64,000 nucleotides of DNA. Source: Bacteroides sp. (GTDB taxonomy: Bacteria > Bacteroidota > Bacteroidia > Bacteroidales > Bacteroidaceae). Position 1 is the first letter of the stretch. Each line of letters starts with the position of its first letter. Positions 19,034-28,089 of the stretch are shown here, piece after piece. A program made the translations under genes and the position numbers. The stretch is from contig JAJQDI010000015.1 of assembly GCA_021202275.1 (NCBI GenBank), positions 162,637-226,636 on the forward strand. The letters are read 5' to 3'. The notes under the pieces were generated by a model that was not told where the DNA came from, ran no database searches, and worked only from the letters and a program-made list of their open reading frames with translations.

Positions 19034-19921
19034 ATGAAACACATTATTCTTTTGTTAGTAGTAAGCATACCGCTTGGTGCCATGGCTACGCAGCCACTCT
19101 CACAGGATACTACAGTATTTATCAACGGACGCAAAATGGAGATCCGGGAAGATCACGGAAGGATCAACGTCCGTATGTATGAAAGCCAGTTTCCGGGAGA
19201 TACCCTGGAAAACCAGAAAGTATTCGAAGGGATCTACCTCGACGGACAAAGCTCGGAACAACGTATCTCCGTATCGGTGCCGTTTGCCAAAAAGAAAAAA
19301 AGTTATTACCCCAAATTCGATCCTCATTAGGCGGGCTTCTATATGGGATTTACCAAACTACCCGACGGGCTGAAACTCAACAATGCCGACGGAGTGGAAC
19401 TGGTCTCCTCCAAATCCTGGGAATGGGGCATCAATCTCTTTGAAGGGGCTATCGCTCTCTCGCGTGACAACCGGTGGGGCCTGACCTCGAGCCTGGGATG
19501 GGGATATACCTCGTATCGTCTCGACGGCAATGTCTCTTTCCGCAAAGAGGATGGGAAATCGGGATTGTATCCGGCTCCGGACCACATCGAATACAGCAGA
19601 AGCAGACTGCGCTATTTTCATTTCCGCATTCCTTTGGCTATCGAATGGCAGCAACGCATCAACCATAGAGGACCGTTGTTCGCATCCTTCGAACCGGAGG
19701 TGGAGATCCGCCACGGCATCAAATCCATTGTCAGATACGATGGGAAATCCCACACAGCAGGCAAGCACCTGAACGTACATCCGGTAGGGATTAATCTGCT
19801 GGCACAGGTGGGTTACAACAACTGGGGAGCTTACCTGCGTTACTCCACCTATGGACTTTTTGAGAACAACAAAGGACCGGAAGTGAATCCGATCTCGTTT
19901 GGGTTGCAGTGGTACTGGTGA
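19034..19921 (+). pseudogene. Outer-membrane beta-barrel protein gene split by an in-frame TAG
   Basis: A single frame of 296 codons from ATG 19034 to TGA 19919-19921 is broken by TAG at 19328-19330 (codon 99). The first part has a signal peptide (LGAMATQ) and a soluble N-terminal domain; the rest is a run of alternating amphipathic strands ending in LQWYW with a terminal aromatic, typical of an eight-stranded outer-membrane barrel. The break reads FDPH-stop-AGFYMGF. Related barrels commonly have Trp at this spot (HWxGF), which is one base from TAG (TGG to TAG), so a point change is likely. Last gene of the sigma operon and probably its main target. Without readthrough no barrel would be made. 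Confidence 0.85.
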
Positions 19922-19926
19922 CAGGG

Positions 19927-19956
19927 TTCTTTTCTTTGTCGGCACAAAGAAAAGAA
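19927..19956 (+). terminator. Strong hairpin after the barrel gene
   Basis: TTCTTTTCTTTGT and ACAAAGAAAAGAA form a perfect 13-bp stem around CGGC, five bases after the TGA stop. There is no trailing T-run on the plus strand, so it is either an RNA-stabilising hairpin or a factor-dependent terminator. Confidence 0.6.
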
Positions 19957-20017
19957 GAGATTTACGATTACTCCCTTCGGTCATGACCCTTATCTGATAG
20001 ATAACACCAAGGAACGT

Positions 20018-20360
20018 TGGACGATTTACGATGTACGATTGAAAATACATCCCATAAAGTAAGATGTAGGTCTCTTCGTTACTAAACCGTTTGATTTACG
20101 TATCTCTGCAGAAAAACCCGCTCCGCTTAGACAGATCGTACTTGTTGCAGCCTTACCCAAACTCCGCTTCACGCTGCGAGACCAAAGGTGACCATACGCC
20201 TGTCCCAGGTGTGTTGCGGATGAGACAGGTATAAGATGCACGTATCGTATATGTTTTCACATCTTTATATAATATACGTTGGTGAGGAAGATACAGGGAT
20301 AAATCCATAAAATTTGTGTTTTCCCGATCGTAAATCGCAAATCAGTACATCGTAAATCAA
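20018..20360. repeat. TACGAT-family inverted-repeat element
   Basis: Left end about 20020-20045 (CGATTTACGATGTACGATTG), right end about 20328-20360 (ATCGTAAATC, then CATCGTAAATC) in inverted orientation. The 280 bases between are noncoding. The right end stops 11 bases before the -7 box of the guanine deaminase gene. No gene occurs anywhere in 19922-20398. Confidence 0.65.
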
Positions 20361-20370
20361 TTTGTTTTTC

Positions 20371-20378
20371 TATTTTTG
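20371..20378 (+). promoter_or_regulatory. -7 box TATTTTTG for guaD
   Basis: TATTTTTG, 20 bases before the ATG at 20399. Confidence 0.6.
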
Positions 20379-20398
20379 CTTCAAACCAAGATGAAGAT

Positions 20399-20872
20399 AT
20401 GAAGATGACAAAAGAAGAACTGATGTGGAAAGCCATTGAGCTTTCCAAAGAGAATGTACGGAATGGAGGTGGTCCTTTTGGTACTGTGATAGCCAAAGAT
20501 GGTGAGATCGTGGCTACCGGTGTAAACCGGGTAACGGATTCATGCGATCCTACCGCACACGCGGAAGTAAGTGCCATCCGGGCAGCGACTTCCAAACTAA
20601 AGGATTTTAACCTGAGCGGATACGAGATCTATACCTCTTGCGAGCCCTGTCCCATGTGTCTGGGAGCGATCTATTGGGCACGATTGGATCGGATGTACTA
20701 CGGGAATAACAAGACGGATGCCAAAGAGATCGGATTTGATGATTCTTTTATTTACGACGAAATCGCATTGAAACCGGAAGAGCGCAAACTGCCTTCGGAA
20801 ATCCTGCTGCGTGACGAAGCCATCAAAGCCTTTGAGGCATGGACGGAAAAAGAGGATAAAATTGAATATTAA
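20399..20872 (+). CDS. guaD: Guanine deaminase, cytidine-deaminase fold
   Basis: A 157-residue cytosolic zinc enzyme converting guanine to xanthine. Zinc ligands and catalytic Glu are seen as HAE at 54-56 and PCPMC at 83-87. The segments DPTAHAEVSAIR, SCEPCPMCLGAIYWAR and EIGFDDSFIYDEI match the short Bacillus GuaD type rather than tRNA adenosine deaminase TadA, which lacks the GFDDSFIY element. The C-terminus (EAWTEKEDKIEY) also fits GuaD, in which the last residues close over a partner active site in the dimer. A second in-frame ATG lies at 20405. Own promoter, own terminator. Confidence 0.93.
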   Translation: MKMTKEELMWKAIELSKENVRNGGGPFGTVIAKDGEIVATGVNRVTDSCDPTAHAEVSAIRAATSKLKDFNLSGYEIYTSCEPCPMCLGAIYWARLDRMYYGNNKTDAKEIGFDDSFIYDEIALKPEERKLPSEILLRDEAIKAFEAWTEKEDKIEY

Positions 20873-20893
20873 ATTTCTTTCCGAACGATATAT

Positions 20894-20926
20894 AAAAGGG
20901 TATGCCGATGAAGCATACCCTTTTTT
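20894..20926 (+). terminator. Rho-independent terminator after guaD
   Basis: AAAAGGGTATGC pairs with GCATACCCTTTT around a 7-base loop and is followed by TT, 21 bases after the stop. Confidence 0.88.
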
Positions 20927-21028
20927 ACTATCATTCTTCTTTATCTATCCCGATTCTTTTTTAACAGGTGCAGTGAGATACACAAATCGGGTAGGAACCA
21001 CTTACAGATTACATCTGCATTTTCTGCT

Positions 21029-21802
21029 TTATCGGATGGTGTAACCTCCATCTACTACTAAGGTATGGCCGATCACAAAACTGGATGCCGAACTGGCCAG
21101 CCACAACACAGCCTCTGCAATCTCTTCGGGCTGTCCCAGACGCTCTACAGGGGCAGCTTTGACATAAGCCTCTAACAGCTCCGGATTATCCTCACCCAGG
21201 AAAGTCACCATAGGGGTTTCGATGCAACCGGGACATACGGCATTGATACGGATGCCTCTGGTAGCATAGTCCAGGGCAGCGGCACGGGTCAATCCCACAA
21301 CACCATGCTTGGAAGTAATGTATGCCACCTGATAAGGAGCTCCCACCAGTCCACCCAGCGAAGAGGTATTGATAATAGAACCATTCCCCTGGACCGTCAT
21401 CTGTTCCAACTCATATTTCATACACTTCCAGACAGCGTCTAAGTTGACAGACATCACCCGGTGCCATTCCTCTTCCGAAAGAGTATGCGTATCGGCATAC
21501 GAACAGATCACTCCGGCATTGTTGAAAGCAATATCCAACCGACCAAAAACAGTAACCGTCTGATCTACCATATTCTTTATTTCCACGTCTTTGGTTACAT
21601 CACATGTGATCGGCAATACATTATGACCTGCCCGGATCAATTCTTGTGCTTCTTTTTCAAGCAATTCTCCCCGGTTATCAGCCATTGTTACAGATGCCCC
21701 CGCTGCTGCAAAAGCTTTTGCTGTAGCCAGTCCAATACCCGACGCCGCACCTGTAACCAAAGCTACAGAACCACTAAAATCGTACTTTACTTGTGCATTC
21801 AT
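21029..21802 (-). CDS. Short-chain dehydrogenase/reductase (SDR) family enzyme
   Basis: A 257-residue classical SDR. Cofactor motif TGAASGIG at residues 17-24, NNAG near 90, active-site Ser in NTSSLGG near 143 and YITSK (catalytic Tyr and Lys) near 158-162, then the GGY-containing C-terminus (HTLVVDGGYTIR) usual for FabG-like enzymes. Asp after the second beta strand (TMADNR) suggests NAD(H) rather than NADP(H). The substrate is not predictable. It is convergent with guaD and stands alone; about 150 bases separate the two stops. Confidence 0.93.
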   Translation of the reverse strand: MNAQVKYDFSGSVALVTGAASGIGLATAKAFAAAGASVTMADNRGELLEKEAQELIRAGHNVLPITCDVTKDVEIKNMVDQTVTVFGRLDIAFNNAGVICSYADTHTLSEEEWHRVMSVNLDAVWKCMKYELEQMTVQGNGSIINTSSLGGLVGAPYQVAYITSKHGVVGLTRAAALDYATRGIRINAVCPGCIETPMVTFLGEDNPELLEAYVKAAPVERLGQPEEIAEAVLWLASSASSFVIGHTLVVDGGYTIR

Positions 21803-22108
21803 ACATTTACTTTATATATTGATGGAATAAATCATTTACAACAGGGTATTATAAGTATACGTCAGAAGATCCCACGATCCACTGTCTCAAAGATCAGGAT
21901 TACTGATTTCCACATATAAAATATACGAAGTCACAAATATAAAAAAATATACAGACATAATTCATTCCCTGGAATTCATAGTAAAAAAATTAATTAAATA
22001 AAAATATATATTTAACAAACTAATGATCAGTCTGACTTTCTATATAGATATACCTATAAACGAAATCTGTTTTCCTGCACCTGTTTTTTCTTATCAAGGC
22101 TTATACAC
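21803..22108. other. AT-rich intergenic region, no gene seen
   Basis: Very A/T-rich, especially 21915-22020. It lies upstream of the SDR gene and downstream of the porin gene terminator. No convincing frame or promoter box. Confidence 0.5.
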
Positions 22109-22148
22109 AAAAAAAGTCCCTGTAGCCATACAGACCACAGAGACTTTT
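22109..22148 (-). terminator. Rho-independent terminator after the OmpP1/FadL-like gene
   Basis: Read on the minus strand, AAAAGTCTCTGT pairs with ACAGGGACTTTT (one G-U pair) and is followed by more T, about 40 bases past the stop. Confidence 0.8.
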
Positions 22149-22189
22149 CACACACAAAAAAGTTATATTGCTATGGAAACTTTTTCCTT

Positions 22190-23761
22190 TTAGAAACGCA
22201 TACCCAGTGTAAAGAGCACCTGACTCTTTGAGTTCTTTACATCTGTCTTGTTCAGATACAATTCATCAAATGCATAGAAGTCCTCTTTATATCCGGTGTA
22301 CTGATAAGCAAGGTCTGCATATACAGATCTTCCTCTATAACCGACACCCACTGTAAAGTTATTGATCGACTTGGAATTTGAGAAATCGGTGTCGGTATTT
22401 ACAGAGTTCAGAGGCAATGCTTTATATGCATCGCTTTTAAAAATAGCGGAACTATAGTTGTACCCTGCACGGATAGCGAATTCAGGGATCACCTTGTATT
22501 CAGCACCCAAACGAAGAGTGCTCACCCCTTTCAACATACTCGTCGTGCTGTTTTCGTATTCGAACCAGGAAGCACCATAGTCCGGATCACGGAATTTAAT
22601 AGTAGAATAGTCCTGGAATTCATATTCTGCACCCAATGCCAGATTATTCCCTACAATATAGCCCAGACTGAAATTATACTTCCAGGGAGTATGCAAGCGG
22701 AATTCACGAGCGTTGTCTCTGTTATTGAGATAATCATAGCTATCTACAACTATAGATTCAATCATATCTGTATCTTCAAAATATAACTTACCTTCCAGAA
22801 GTACATTATTATACTGAGTCAAGTTGTAAAAAGTAGGGGTATGTACCGCTACTCCAACACGTAAAGGAGAAGTCTCAAATGGACGGAATATAGCACCTAA
22901 CTTAAAGTCAAAGCCAGCTCCAGTGATCTGATTATCACTATGTAAATTATAAAACTCTCCATAATCGAAATCTTCCGAATAGTATGTATATTTCTTATAA
23001 TTTACATCATATGCTCCAATAGTAACTCCCAGATATACACGATCATTCAGATTAAACGAAACATTAAAATCATATTGATCTATACCCCCTGTTTCCCAAG
23101 AGGTAAAATTCGTATAAGGAACTTCGTCATATATAGATGCAAGCCCCAGATATTCCCCATCTTTATCAGCAGGATCAATTAAATAGCCTTCCCATCCCAA
23201 TGCGGAAAGCCAACCAATATTATTGTCTCTGAACAGATTAGATGAGTTATCAAAATCTTTAACAGATAAATCTTTGGCCTGTGCCGCCATCTGATTGGTC
23301 TGAGACAGGATAGCTCCTCCAGGACCTGTATTCAGAAGTCCGGCCATACTCATGTTCCGGTCAAAATTCTTTGCCCGCTGGTAGTTAAAACCGAAGTTCA
23401 CATACCGCAGCGGAGTATGATTCCCGATCTTGGTAGAGAATACGAATCCGACATTGTCAAAAGTCCAGTAGTCTTTATTCATACTGATCTTGTTGGTCCC
23501 GTATTTACTATCTGTACCAAAAGTCGAATAACCGAAAGAGGTCATCACATCGTTGCTCCGGTATATCCCGATACCGGCCGGATTGGTTCCGATGGTAGAA
23601 ATGTCTCCCCCCAGAGCATCCATGGCACCACCCATCCCTACAAAGCGGGCGGTACCATTCAGGTCCTTATTGGTAATCCGGGCAGCATCGTATACCGTCT
23701 GCGCGCCTACAGTTGCGGCCACACATACAGAGAGGAAGACGGAAGTCACTATCTTTTTCAT
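22190..23761 (-). CDS. OmpP1/FadL/TodX-like outer-membrane protein
   Basis: A 523-residue outer-membrane protein. After a signal peptide (VGAQ) comes the family hallmark: ARFVGMGGAMDALGGDISTIGTNPAGIGIYR, corresponding to the N-terminal hatch with the NPA element of FadL-type channels, which take up hydrophobic compounds. The remainder is a long series of amphipathic beta strands ending LFTLGMRF with terminal Phe, the signal for BAM-dependent assembly. It follows the Ser/Arg-rich secreted gene by 35 bases and is very likely co-transcribed with it. The substrate is unknown. Confidence 0.9.
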   Translation of the reverse strand: MKKIVTSVFLSVCVAATVGAQTVYDAARITNKDLNGTARFVGMGGAMDALGGDISTIGTNPAGIGIYRSNDVMTSFGYSTFGTDSKYGTNKISMNKDYWTFDNVGFVFSTKIGNHTPLRYVNFGFNYQRAKNFDRNMSMAGLLNTGPGGAILSQTNQMAAQAKDLSVKDFDNSSNLFRDNNIGWLSALGWEGYLIDPADKDGEYLGLASIYDEVPYTNFTSWETGGIDQYDFNVSFNLNDRVYLGVTIGAYDVNYKKYTYYSEDFDYGEFYNLHSDNQITGAGFDFKLGAIFRPFETSPLRVGVAVHTPTFYNLTQYNNVLLEGKLYFEDTDMIESIVVDSYDYLNNRDNAREFRLHTPWKYNFSLGYIVGNNLALGAEYEFQDYSTIKFRDPDYGASWFEYENSTTSMLKGVSTLRLGAEYKVIPEFAIRAGYNYSSAIFKSDAYKALPLNSVNTDTDFSNSKSINNFTVGVGYRGRSVYADLAYQYTGYKEDFYAFDELYLNKTDVKNSKSQVLFTLGMRF

Positions 23762-23796
23762 ATTCAGAGTTTTTTTAGTTAATAATAAGTTATGAG

Positions 23797-25242
23797 TTAT
23801 CTTCTGCTACTGCCACCACTGCTACGGCTGCTGCCACCGGACGAAGAACCTCCGCCGGAACGGGAAGAGCTACCGCTGGAATAGCTGCTGCCTGAGCGTG
23901 AGCTACTGTTGGGTGAATAACTACGTGTAGAAGAACTATTATTACTTGAACGATTGACACTACTACTATTGTTCACCGATGAAGATGAACTGCTACCCCT
24001 GTTGTAGGTTGCACTGCTACGGCTGGAAGACGAGGATGAGCTACCGCGGGTAGCCGAAGAATTGCTCCGGTTGGAAGAAGAACTTCCCGCGTTGACAGCA
24101 GTACCCGTTTTGCGGTCGCTGTTTGTACTGCTACTTACACCGCCCGAATTGCCGGAGGATGTGCGTGTGCTGCTCGGACGGGTATACGTACTGGTACGTG
24201 AAGAGGAAGCATCTGTACGGGTACTCACTCCCTGACGATCGCCTGTCTGACGGGTACCTACCACTCTACCGGTAGTAGATCCTCCACTCTGACGGGTGCC
24301 TGTACCTACATTGCTCTGACGCCCTGTGGTCGCGTTACTCTGACGCGTACTGGTTGAATTACTCTGGCGGGTATTTGTCTGACGGTTATTCACCGCATTG
24401 CTCTGACGGGTACCTGTCGCGTAGCTGGAACGATTATTTACCGTCGAAGAACTGCGTCCGGCCAGTGACGGGCGACTGCTAAATGACTGACGATGCGTAT
24501 ATACCGCCCGGTTATAAGGCCTGGTCACATGTCCCCAACCTCCACCGTAGTAATGATGATGGTAATGGTGATGATGTCCCCAATGAACACCCCAGTAGCC
24601 ACCCCAATATCCGCCGTAGTATCCTCCCCAGTAATAAGGACGATATCCCCAGCCCCAGCCAATGGAGCCGTAACGCCAATCCCACCACAACCGATTGGTA
24701 AAGGTAGGGAAGGCATAGGTATACCATCCGTCTGTGTATACATTCCACTCCCACGAGTTCAATCCGTACATCACATCCCAGTAATAGGGACTGCTGATAT
24801 GGATCGCGTACCGCGGATTGCGGAAACGTATGATGCGCTCGGCATATTCATAATCATCCTGAGATCCTTCGAAGCCTCCGATCCATTCTCCGTCCAGAGC
24901 CGGATAGTCTCTTTCACGGATATACAAGGTATCGTCTTCCATTACAAAATCGTTGTCACGCGCGTCGTAACGGCGGTTGTACTCATCTACATCGCGGACA
25001 TTCCCTTTGCGGTCCTGAACCACCACTGTAGTTCCCGGAGTGGTGTATATAGTGGTTGTCGCAGGTACTTCTTTTTCGATCACAGTTACCTTTTCCTGCT
25101 GCTTATCAGCCGCTTTATCTTCCTTAGTCTCCTTCTTGCTTTTGGAAGGAGTATAGTAGAGGTCGTCGTTCACGCCCTGTGCCATACTCCCGGCAACAGG
25201 GAGACAGAGTGCGATAAGCGATGCTAAAACAATCTTCTTCAT
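23797..25242 (-). CDS. Secreted protein with Gly/Tyr/Trp/His-rich centre and Ser/Arg-rich tail
   Basis: A 481-residue secreted protein: signal peptide (GSMAQ near 22), Lys/Glu-rich linker, a folded region about residues 75-190 (ERDYPALDGEWIGGFEGSQDD), then a Gly/Tyr/Trp segment with a His cluster (GHHHHYHHHYYGGG near 225-240), and about 230 residues of low complexity made mostly of Ser, Arg, Asn, Thr and Gly with recurrent TRQSN units. Proteins with this layout occur across Bacteroidales, but I know no function. The His cluster could bind metal and the tail is probably disordered. It heads a two-gene operon with the OmpP1/FadL-like porin; a -7 box lies 50 bases upstream. Confidence 0.85.
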   Translation of the reverse strand: MKKIVLASLIALCLPVAGSMAQGVNDDLYYTPSKSKKETKEDKAADKQQEKVTVIEKEVPATTTIYTTPGTTVVVQDRKGNVRDVDEYNRRYDARDNDFVMEDDTLYIRERDYPALDGEWIGGFEGSQDDYEYAERIIRFRNPRYAIHISSPYYWDVMYGLNSWEWNVYTDGWYTYAFPTFTNRLWWDWRYGSIGWGWGYRPYYWGGYYGGYWGGYWGVHWGHHHHYHHHYYGGGWGHVTRPYNRAVYTHRQSFSSRPSLAGRSSSTVNNRSSYATGTRQSNAVNNRQTNTRQSNSTSTRQSNATTGRQSNVGTGTRQSGGSTTGRVVGTRQTGDRQGVSTRTDASSSRTSTYTRPSSTRTSSGNSGGVSSSTNSDRKTGTAVNAGSSSSNRSNSSATRGSSSSSSSRSSATYNRGSSSSSSVNNSSSVNRSSNNSSSTRSYSPNSSSRSGSSYSSGSSSRSGGGSSSGGSSRSSGGSSRR

Positions 25243-25291
25243 ATCTTTGTGGTTTATGGGTTATTTTTGCTCTATATATTATCTCTCGTTA

Positions 25292-25299
25292 CAAAGATA
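25292..25299 (-). promoter_or_regulatory. -7 box TATCTTTG for the secreted protein/porin operon
   Basis: Minus-strand TATCTTTG with a TTTG 16 bases further upstream, shorter than the usual 19-21 spacing; about 50 bases before the ATG at 25242. Confidence 0.5.
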
Positions 25300-25693
25300 A
25301 GCAAGGTATTCACCACAAAAAGGAGATTTTCCCCAAATAATGATAGGGATTTCCCTAAATACCCTATCTTTGTTCACCTGGAAAACTTCTCTATCCTGAA
25401 ACAGGATATGTTGCCTGATGTTCAGGAAGAGGATCAGATGTACGATTTACAGACCTACGAACCAATGGCCAGCGAAGTCAATCGAAGATCGTCGTAACCC
25501 CAACCAGGTGGTCGGCAAAGCTAATTACCAGGGAAAAAACATATGTTGTTTTCTTTTAAGATAATTAAACCGGTAGGATCGGGATACGATCGCATCTTCC
25601 TGATCAGACACGGTCAGCCATTTCATTCGTCATCCAAGAATCGTACCTAGCAACATGTTTATCATCACAAATCAGTAAACCATTAGTCATTGT
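25300..25693. other. Intergenic region upstream of prmA with worn repeat
   Basis: No gene. At 25440-25535 it has TACGATTTACAGACCTACG, then AACCAATGGCCAGCGAAGTCAA and GGCAAAGCTAATTAC. The same motifs (GACGAAGTCAACCAACGGTC, AGCGAAGCTAATTACGATG) recur at 62224-62280, so this is a worn copy of an intergenic repeat related to the TACGAT family. Confidence 0.55.
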
Positions 25694-26536
25694 ATGCAAT
25701 ATATAGAATTTAACTTCCGTCCTTCTCCCTGCAACGAAACCATCACCGATGTATTGGCAGCCGTATTGGCCGATGTAGGCTTTGAAAGTTTTGTCCCTTC
25801 CGGCGAAGGCCTGGTTGCCTATATCCAGAAACAGCTTTTGCAGGAAGAAAGCCTGAAAGAGGCTCTGGAGTATTTCCCGATCGAAGGCATTGTCTTTGAA
25901 TATACCCAGGAAGAAGCGGAAGACAAAGACTGGAACGAGGAATGGGAGAAAAACTACTTTCAGCCCATTATCATCGACGATCGTTGTGTGGTACACAGTA
26001 CCTTTCACCAGGACATACCCCGGATGGAGTATGACATTGTGATCAACCCGCAGATGGCGTTTGGTACCGGACACCACGAGACTACCAGCCTGATCGTAGG
26101 CGAACTGCTGCAAGCCGACCTGCAGAGAAAATCTGTATTGGACATGGGATGCGGCACCTCTATCCTAGCCATCCTGGCACGTATGCGCGGTGCTTCCCGG
26201 GTCACGGCCATTGATATAGACACCTGGTGTGTCAACAACTCCTTAGAAAATATCCGTCTCAACGGTCTGACCCACATCGACGTGGAACTGGGAGATGCCT
26301 CTGCCCTGCTGGGCAAAGGTCCTTTCGATATCGTGATCGCCAACATCAACCGGAACATCCTGCTCCAGGACATGGAGAGATATGTAGCCTGTATGCGAAA
26401 AGGTTCGGAATTATATATCAGTGGGTTCTATGTGGAAGATATTCCCATACTGTGCGAAAAAGCCGGAGAACTGGGACTTACCCTGGTACACCACCGGGAG
26501 AAAAACAACTGGGCTGCCGTGAAGTTCGCCTATTGA
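25694..26536 (+). CDS. prmA: Ribosomal protein L11 methyltransferase
   Basis: A 280-residue SAM-dependent enzyme that trimethylates Lys and alpha-amino groups of ribosomal protein L11. The N-terminal substrate-binding domain is followed by a flexible linker (EEWEKNYFQPI) and the methyltransferase domain: AFGTGHHETT near residues 118-127, DMGCGTSILAI motif I near 150-160, IDIDTWCV motif II, and VIANINRNIL motif IV (the NxN element of PrmA). Length is slightly under the 290-295 of other PrmA proteins, usual for Bacteroidales. It stands alone; the upstream 450 bases are noncoding. Confidence 0.97.
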   Translation: MQYIEFNFRPSPCNETITDVLAAVLADVGFESFVPSGEGLVAYIQKQLLQEESLKEALEYFPIEGIVFEYTQEEAEDKDWNEEWEKNYFQPIIIDDRCVVHSTFHQDIPRMEYDIVINPQMAFGTGHHETTSLIVGELLQADLQRKSVLDMGCGTSILAILARMRGASRVTAIDIDTWCVNNSLENIRLNGLTHIDVELGDASALLGKGPFDIVIANINRNILLQDMERYVACMRKGSELYISGFYVEDIPILCEKAGELGLTLVHHREKNNWAAVKFAY

Positions 26537-26809
26537 TGTTTTTTCTCCTACATCTTTTTTTCCTGATAATAACCAGGATCAGAGCGACAGAACATTTCCG
26601 GATAAACAGACCGACAAAACCATTCATTACCGGCAACCGGCAAAACGCCACTATTCACCCGGAGGCAACCTCCGGGCCGGTAGGAAAAGCCTGTTTATTC
26701 TTCGTAGGAATACACTGTCGAAGTGTACCTGAAAGAGAGATGACGATCCGATTTGAATACTCTGTTCTATTTTTATGAGCCATTTATGTTCCCAATCCTA
26801 ATTATTTTA
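26537..26809. other. Region after prmA with a GC-rich hairpin
   Basis: Noncoding. CCCGGAGG at 26658-26665 pairs with CCTCCGGG at 26669-26676 around a 3-base loop; no T-run follows, so its role is unclear. Confidence 0.5.
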
Positions 26810-26817
26810 TAATTTTG
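26810..26817 (+). promoter_or_regulatory. -7 box TAATTTTG ahead of a long leader
   Basis: TAATTTTG matches TAnnTTTG. The nearest believable start codon is at 27188, so a transcript from here would carry about 365 untranslated bases (26825-27187). In that stretch GCGTGGGA (27030-27037) and TCCCACGC (27108-27115) are complementary. Confidence 0.4.
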
Positions 26818-27187
26818 TAGCACCTCTCTGAACGAACCTTCGGGTCATGTAGAAGAGTGTATTTTTATAGAGAAGACGTTTACAGGCGTTTGTCTTTCGT
26901 GTTTCAAAACTTCGCAATTTTGACCCTTCCGAGAAGACGAATACCAACAAAGACGTCCTGCTGATATGTTATATAAGCATCTGACGTATTCTTTTTATAC
27001 AAAAGGAATACATAGTGCATTATATCATAGCGTGGGATTTCTTCGTTGTTTATTCTCGGAAAGGGATGTTGCGAAGGCCCGAAACATGGAACGAACAAGT
27101 GTAAGATTCCCACGCTTTCTTATCTATTGTGAACATCATCTGATCACCCTTCGGGAGTCTGGGGCATTCATATACAGAATAGTGAAT

Positions 27188-27409
27188 ATGATACATGCCG
27201 GACAACTTATCAGGCACACCCTTCACGAGCAGGGTCGCACGGTTACCTGGTTCGCCGCACAATTATGCTGTACCCGACCCAATGTATACAAGATATTCCG
27301 CAAAGAGAATATAGATATTCATTTGCTATGGCGCATCTCCTGTATTCTCGGACACAACTTTTTTCAGGATCTCTCTAAAGCCATCCATACAGAGAGCTTA
27401 TCTTCGTAA
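27188..27409 (+). CDS. Small XRE-like helix-turn-helix protein
   Basis: A 73-residue DNA-binding-type protein. The sequence GQLIRHTLHEQGRTVTWFAAQLCCTRPNVYKIFRKENID matches a small, widespread Bacteroidota family with an XRE-like helix-turn-helix (WFAAQLCCTRPNVYKIF is the turn and recognition helix). The ATG at 27188 is chosen because homologues begin just before GQLI; the open frame extends back to 26966 but that part has no family resemblance. GTG at 27182 is an alternative. Not linked to an obvious operon; possibly a regulator of the damaged secreted-protein cluster that follows 188 bases later, which is only a guess. Confidence 0.75.
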   Translation: MIHAGQLIRHTLHEQGRTVTWFAAQLCCTRPNVYKIFRKENIDIHLLWRISCILGHNFFQDLSKAIHTESLSS

Positions 27410-27547
27410 CTCCCTGAAAACTTCCGCGTTTTCCTGGTATTTGATCATACCACCTGCCTCCACATCTCCCTCCCTGTATCCAAATAGGATACACATCCGT
27501 CATCTTTTTGGAACTATCCTCAAGCCACTCTGCATAAAGCTTTTACC

Positions 27548-27555
27548 TACCTTTG
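27548..27555 (+). promoter_or_regulatory. -7 box TACCTTTG for the secreted-protein cluster
   Basis: TACCTTTG lies 42 bases before the ATG at 27597. This supports 27597 as the true start of the interrupted gene. Confidence 0.6.
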
Positions 27556-27596
27556 TAAAAAATTCATTAAACGCATTCATTAACATTATAAAACAA

Positions 27597-28073
27597 ATGA
27601 AAAAATTCATCTAGACAATCCTGCTTATTTTTGCCTGCGGAGCAAAAGTATACGCGCAAAAAGCCCATGTAAGGATACAAGACACGCAAGCCCGCCTGTT
27701 GGATGTAACCTCCAATGCCTACGTAAAACCGTTGACAGTTGAGCTGGAAATAATCGATTCTCAGGGACGCATCCGTGATGTATGGCCACTGACCCGGGAA
27801 CAGGTAGAGGTAGAATTTCAAGGGGATATAAGAAACATCCGTAGCTACGCGGTCTATATGTCCTCACAAAAACACAATGTAGATGTCATTGTAGCGGCAA
27901 CATTCAATTTCAGTACCAACGAGGAAGGCACAGGATACAATATTGTTGTGGTAGGATATCCGGCTATCTTCACCAATTGGCGAACAGCAGACGATACAGA
28001 TTATGAATGGATCCGTATGGAGAAGGCCATCACCACATCTGATAGAGATAAGATCTCGGCAATAGTGAAATAA
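27597..28073 (+). pseudogene. Small secreted protein gene with TAG as sixth codon
   Basis: The frame from ATG 27597 to TAA 28071-28073 (159 codons) is broken only by TAG at 27612-27614: MKKFI-stop-TILLIFACGAKVYAQ. Codons 7-21 are an obvious signal-peptide core and AxA-like cleavage site, so the gene must begin before the stop; the next possible starts lie beyond the signal. The mature 137 residues (VRIQDTQARLLDVTSNAYVKPL, later FNFSTNEEGTGYNIVVVGYPA) are well conserved-looking but not recognised by me. First gene of a plus-strand cluster with an outer-membrane barrel and a DUF4468 protein. Leu (TTG) is the simplest original codon in this position. Confidence 0.75.
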
Positions 28074-28089
28074 TACATAATACTTATCA

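Noticed and set aside
26966..27187. N-terminal extension of the small HTH protein
   Set aside because: Family members begin just before GQLI; the extra 74 residues show no conservation-like pattern and contain an inverted repeat at DNA level.
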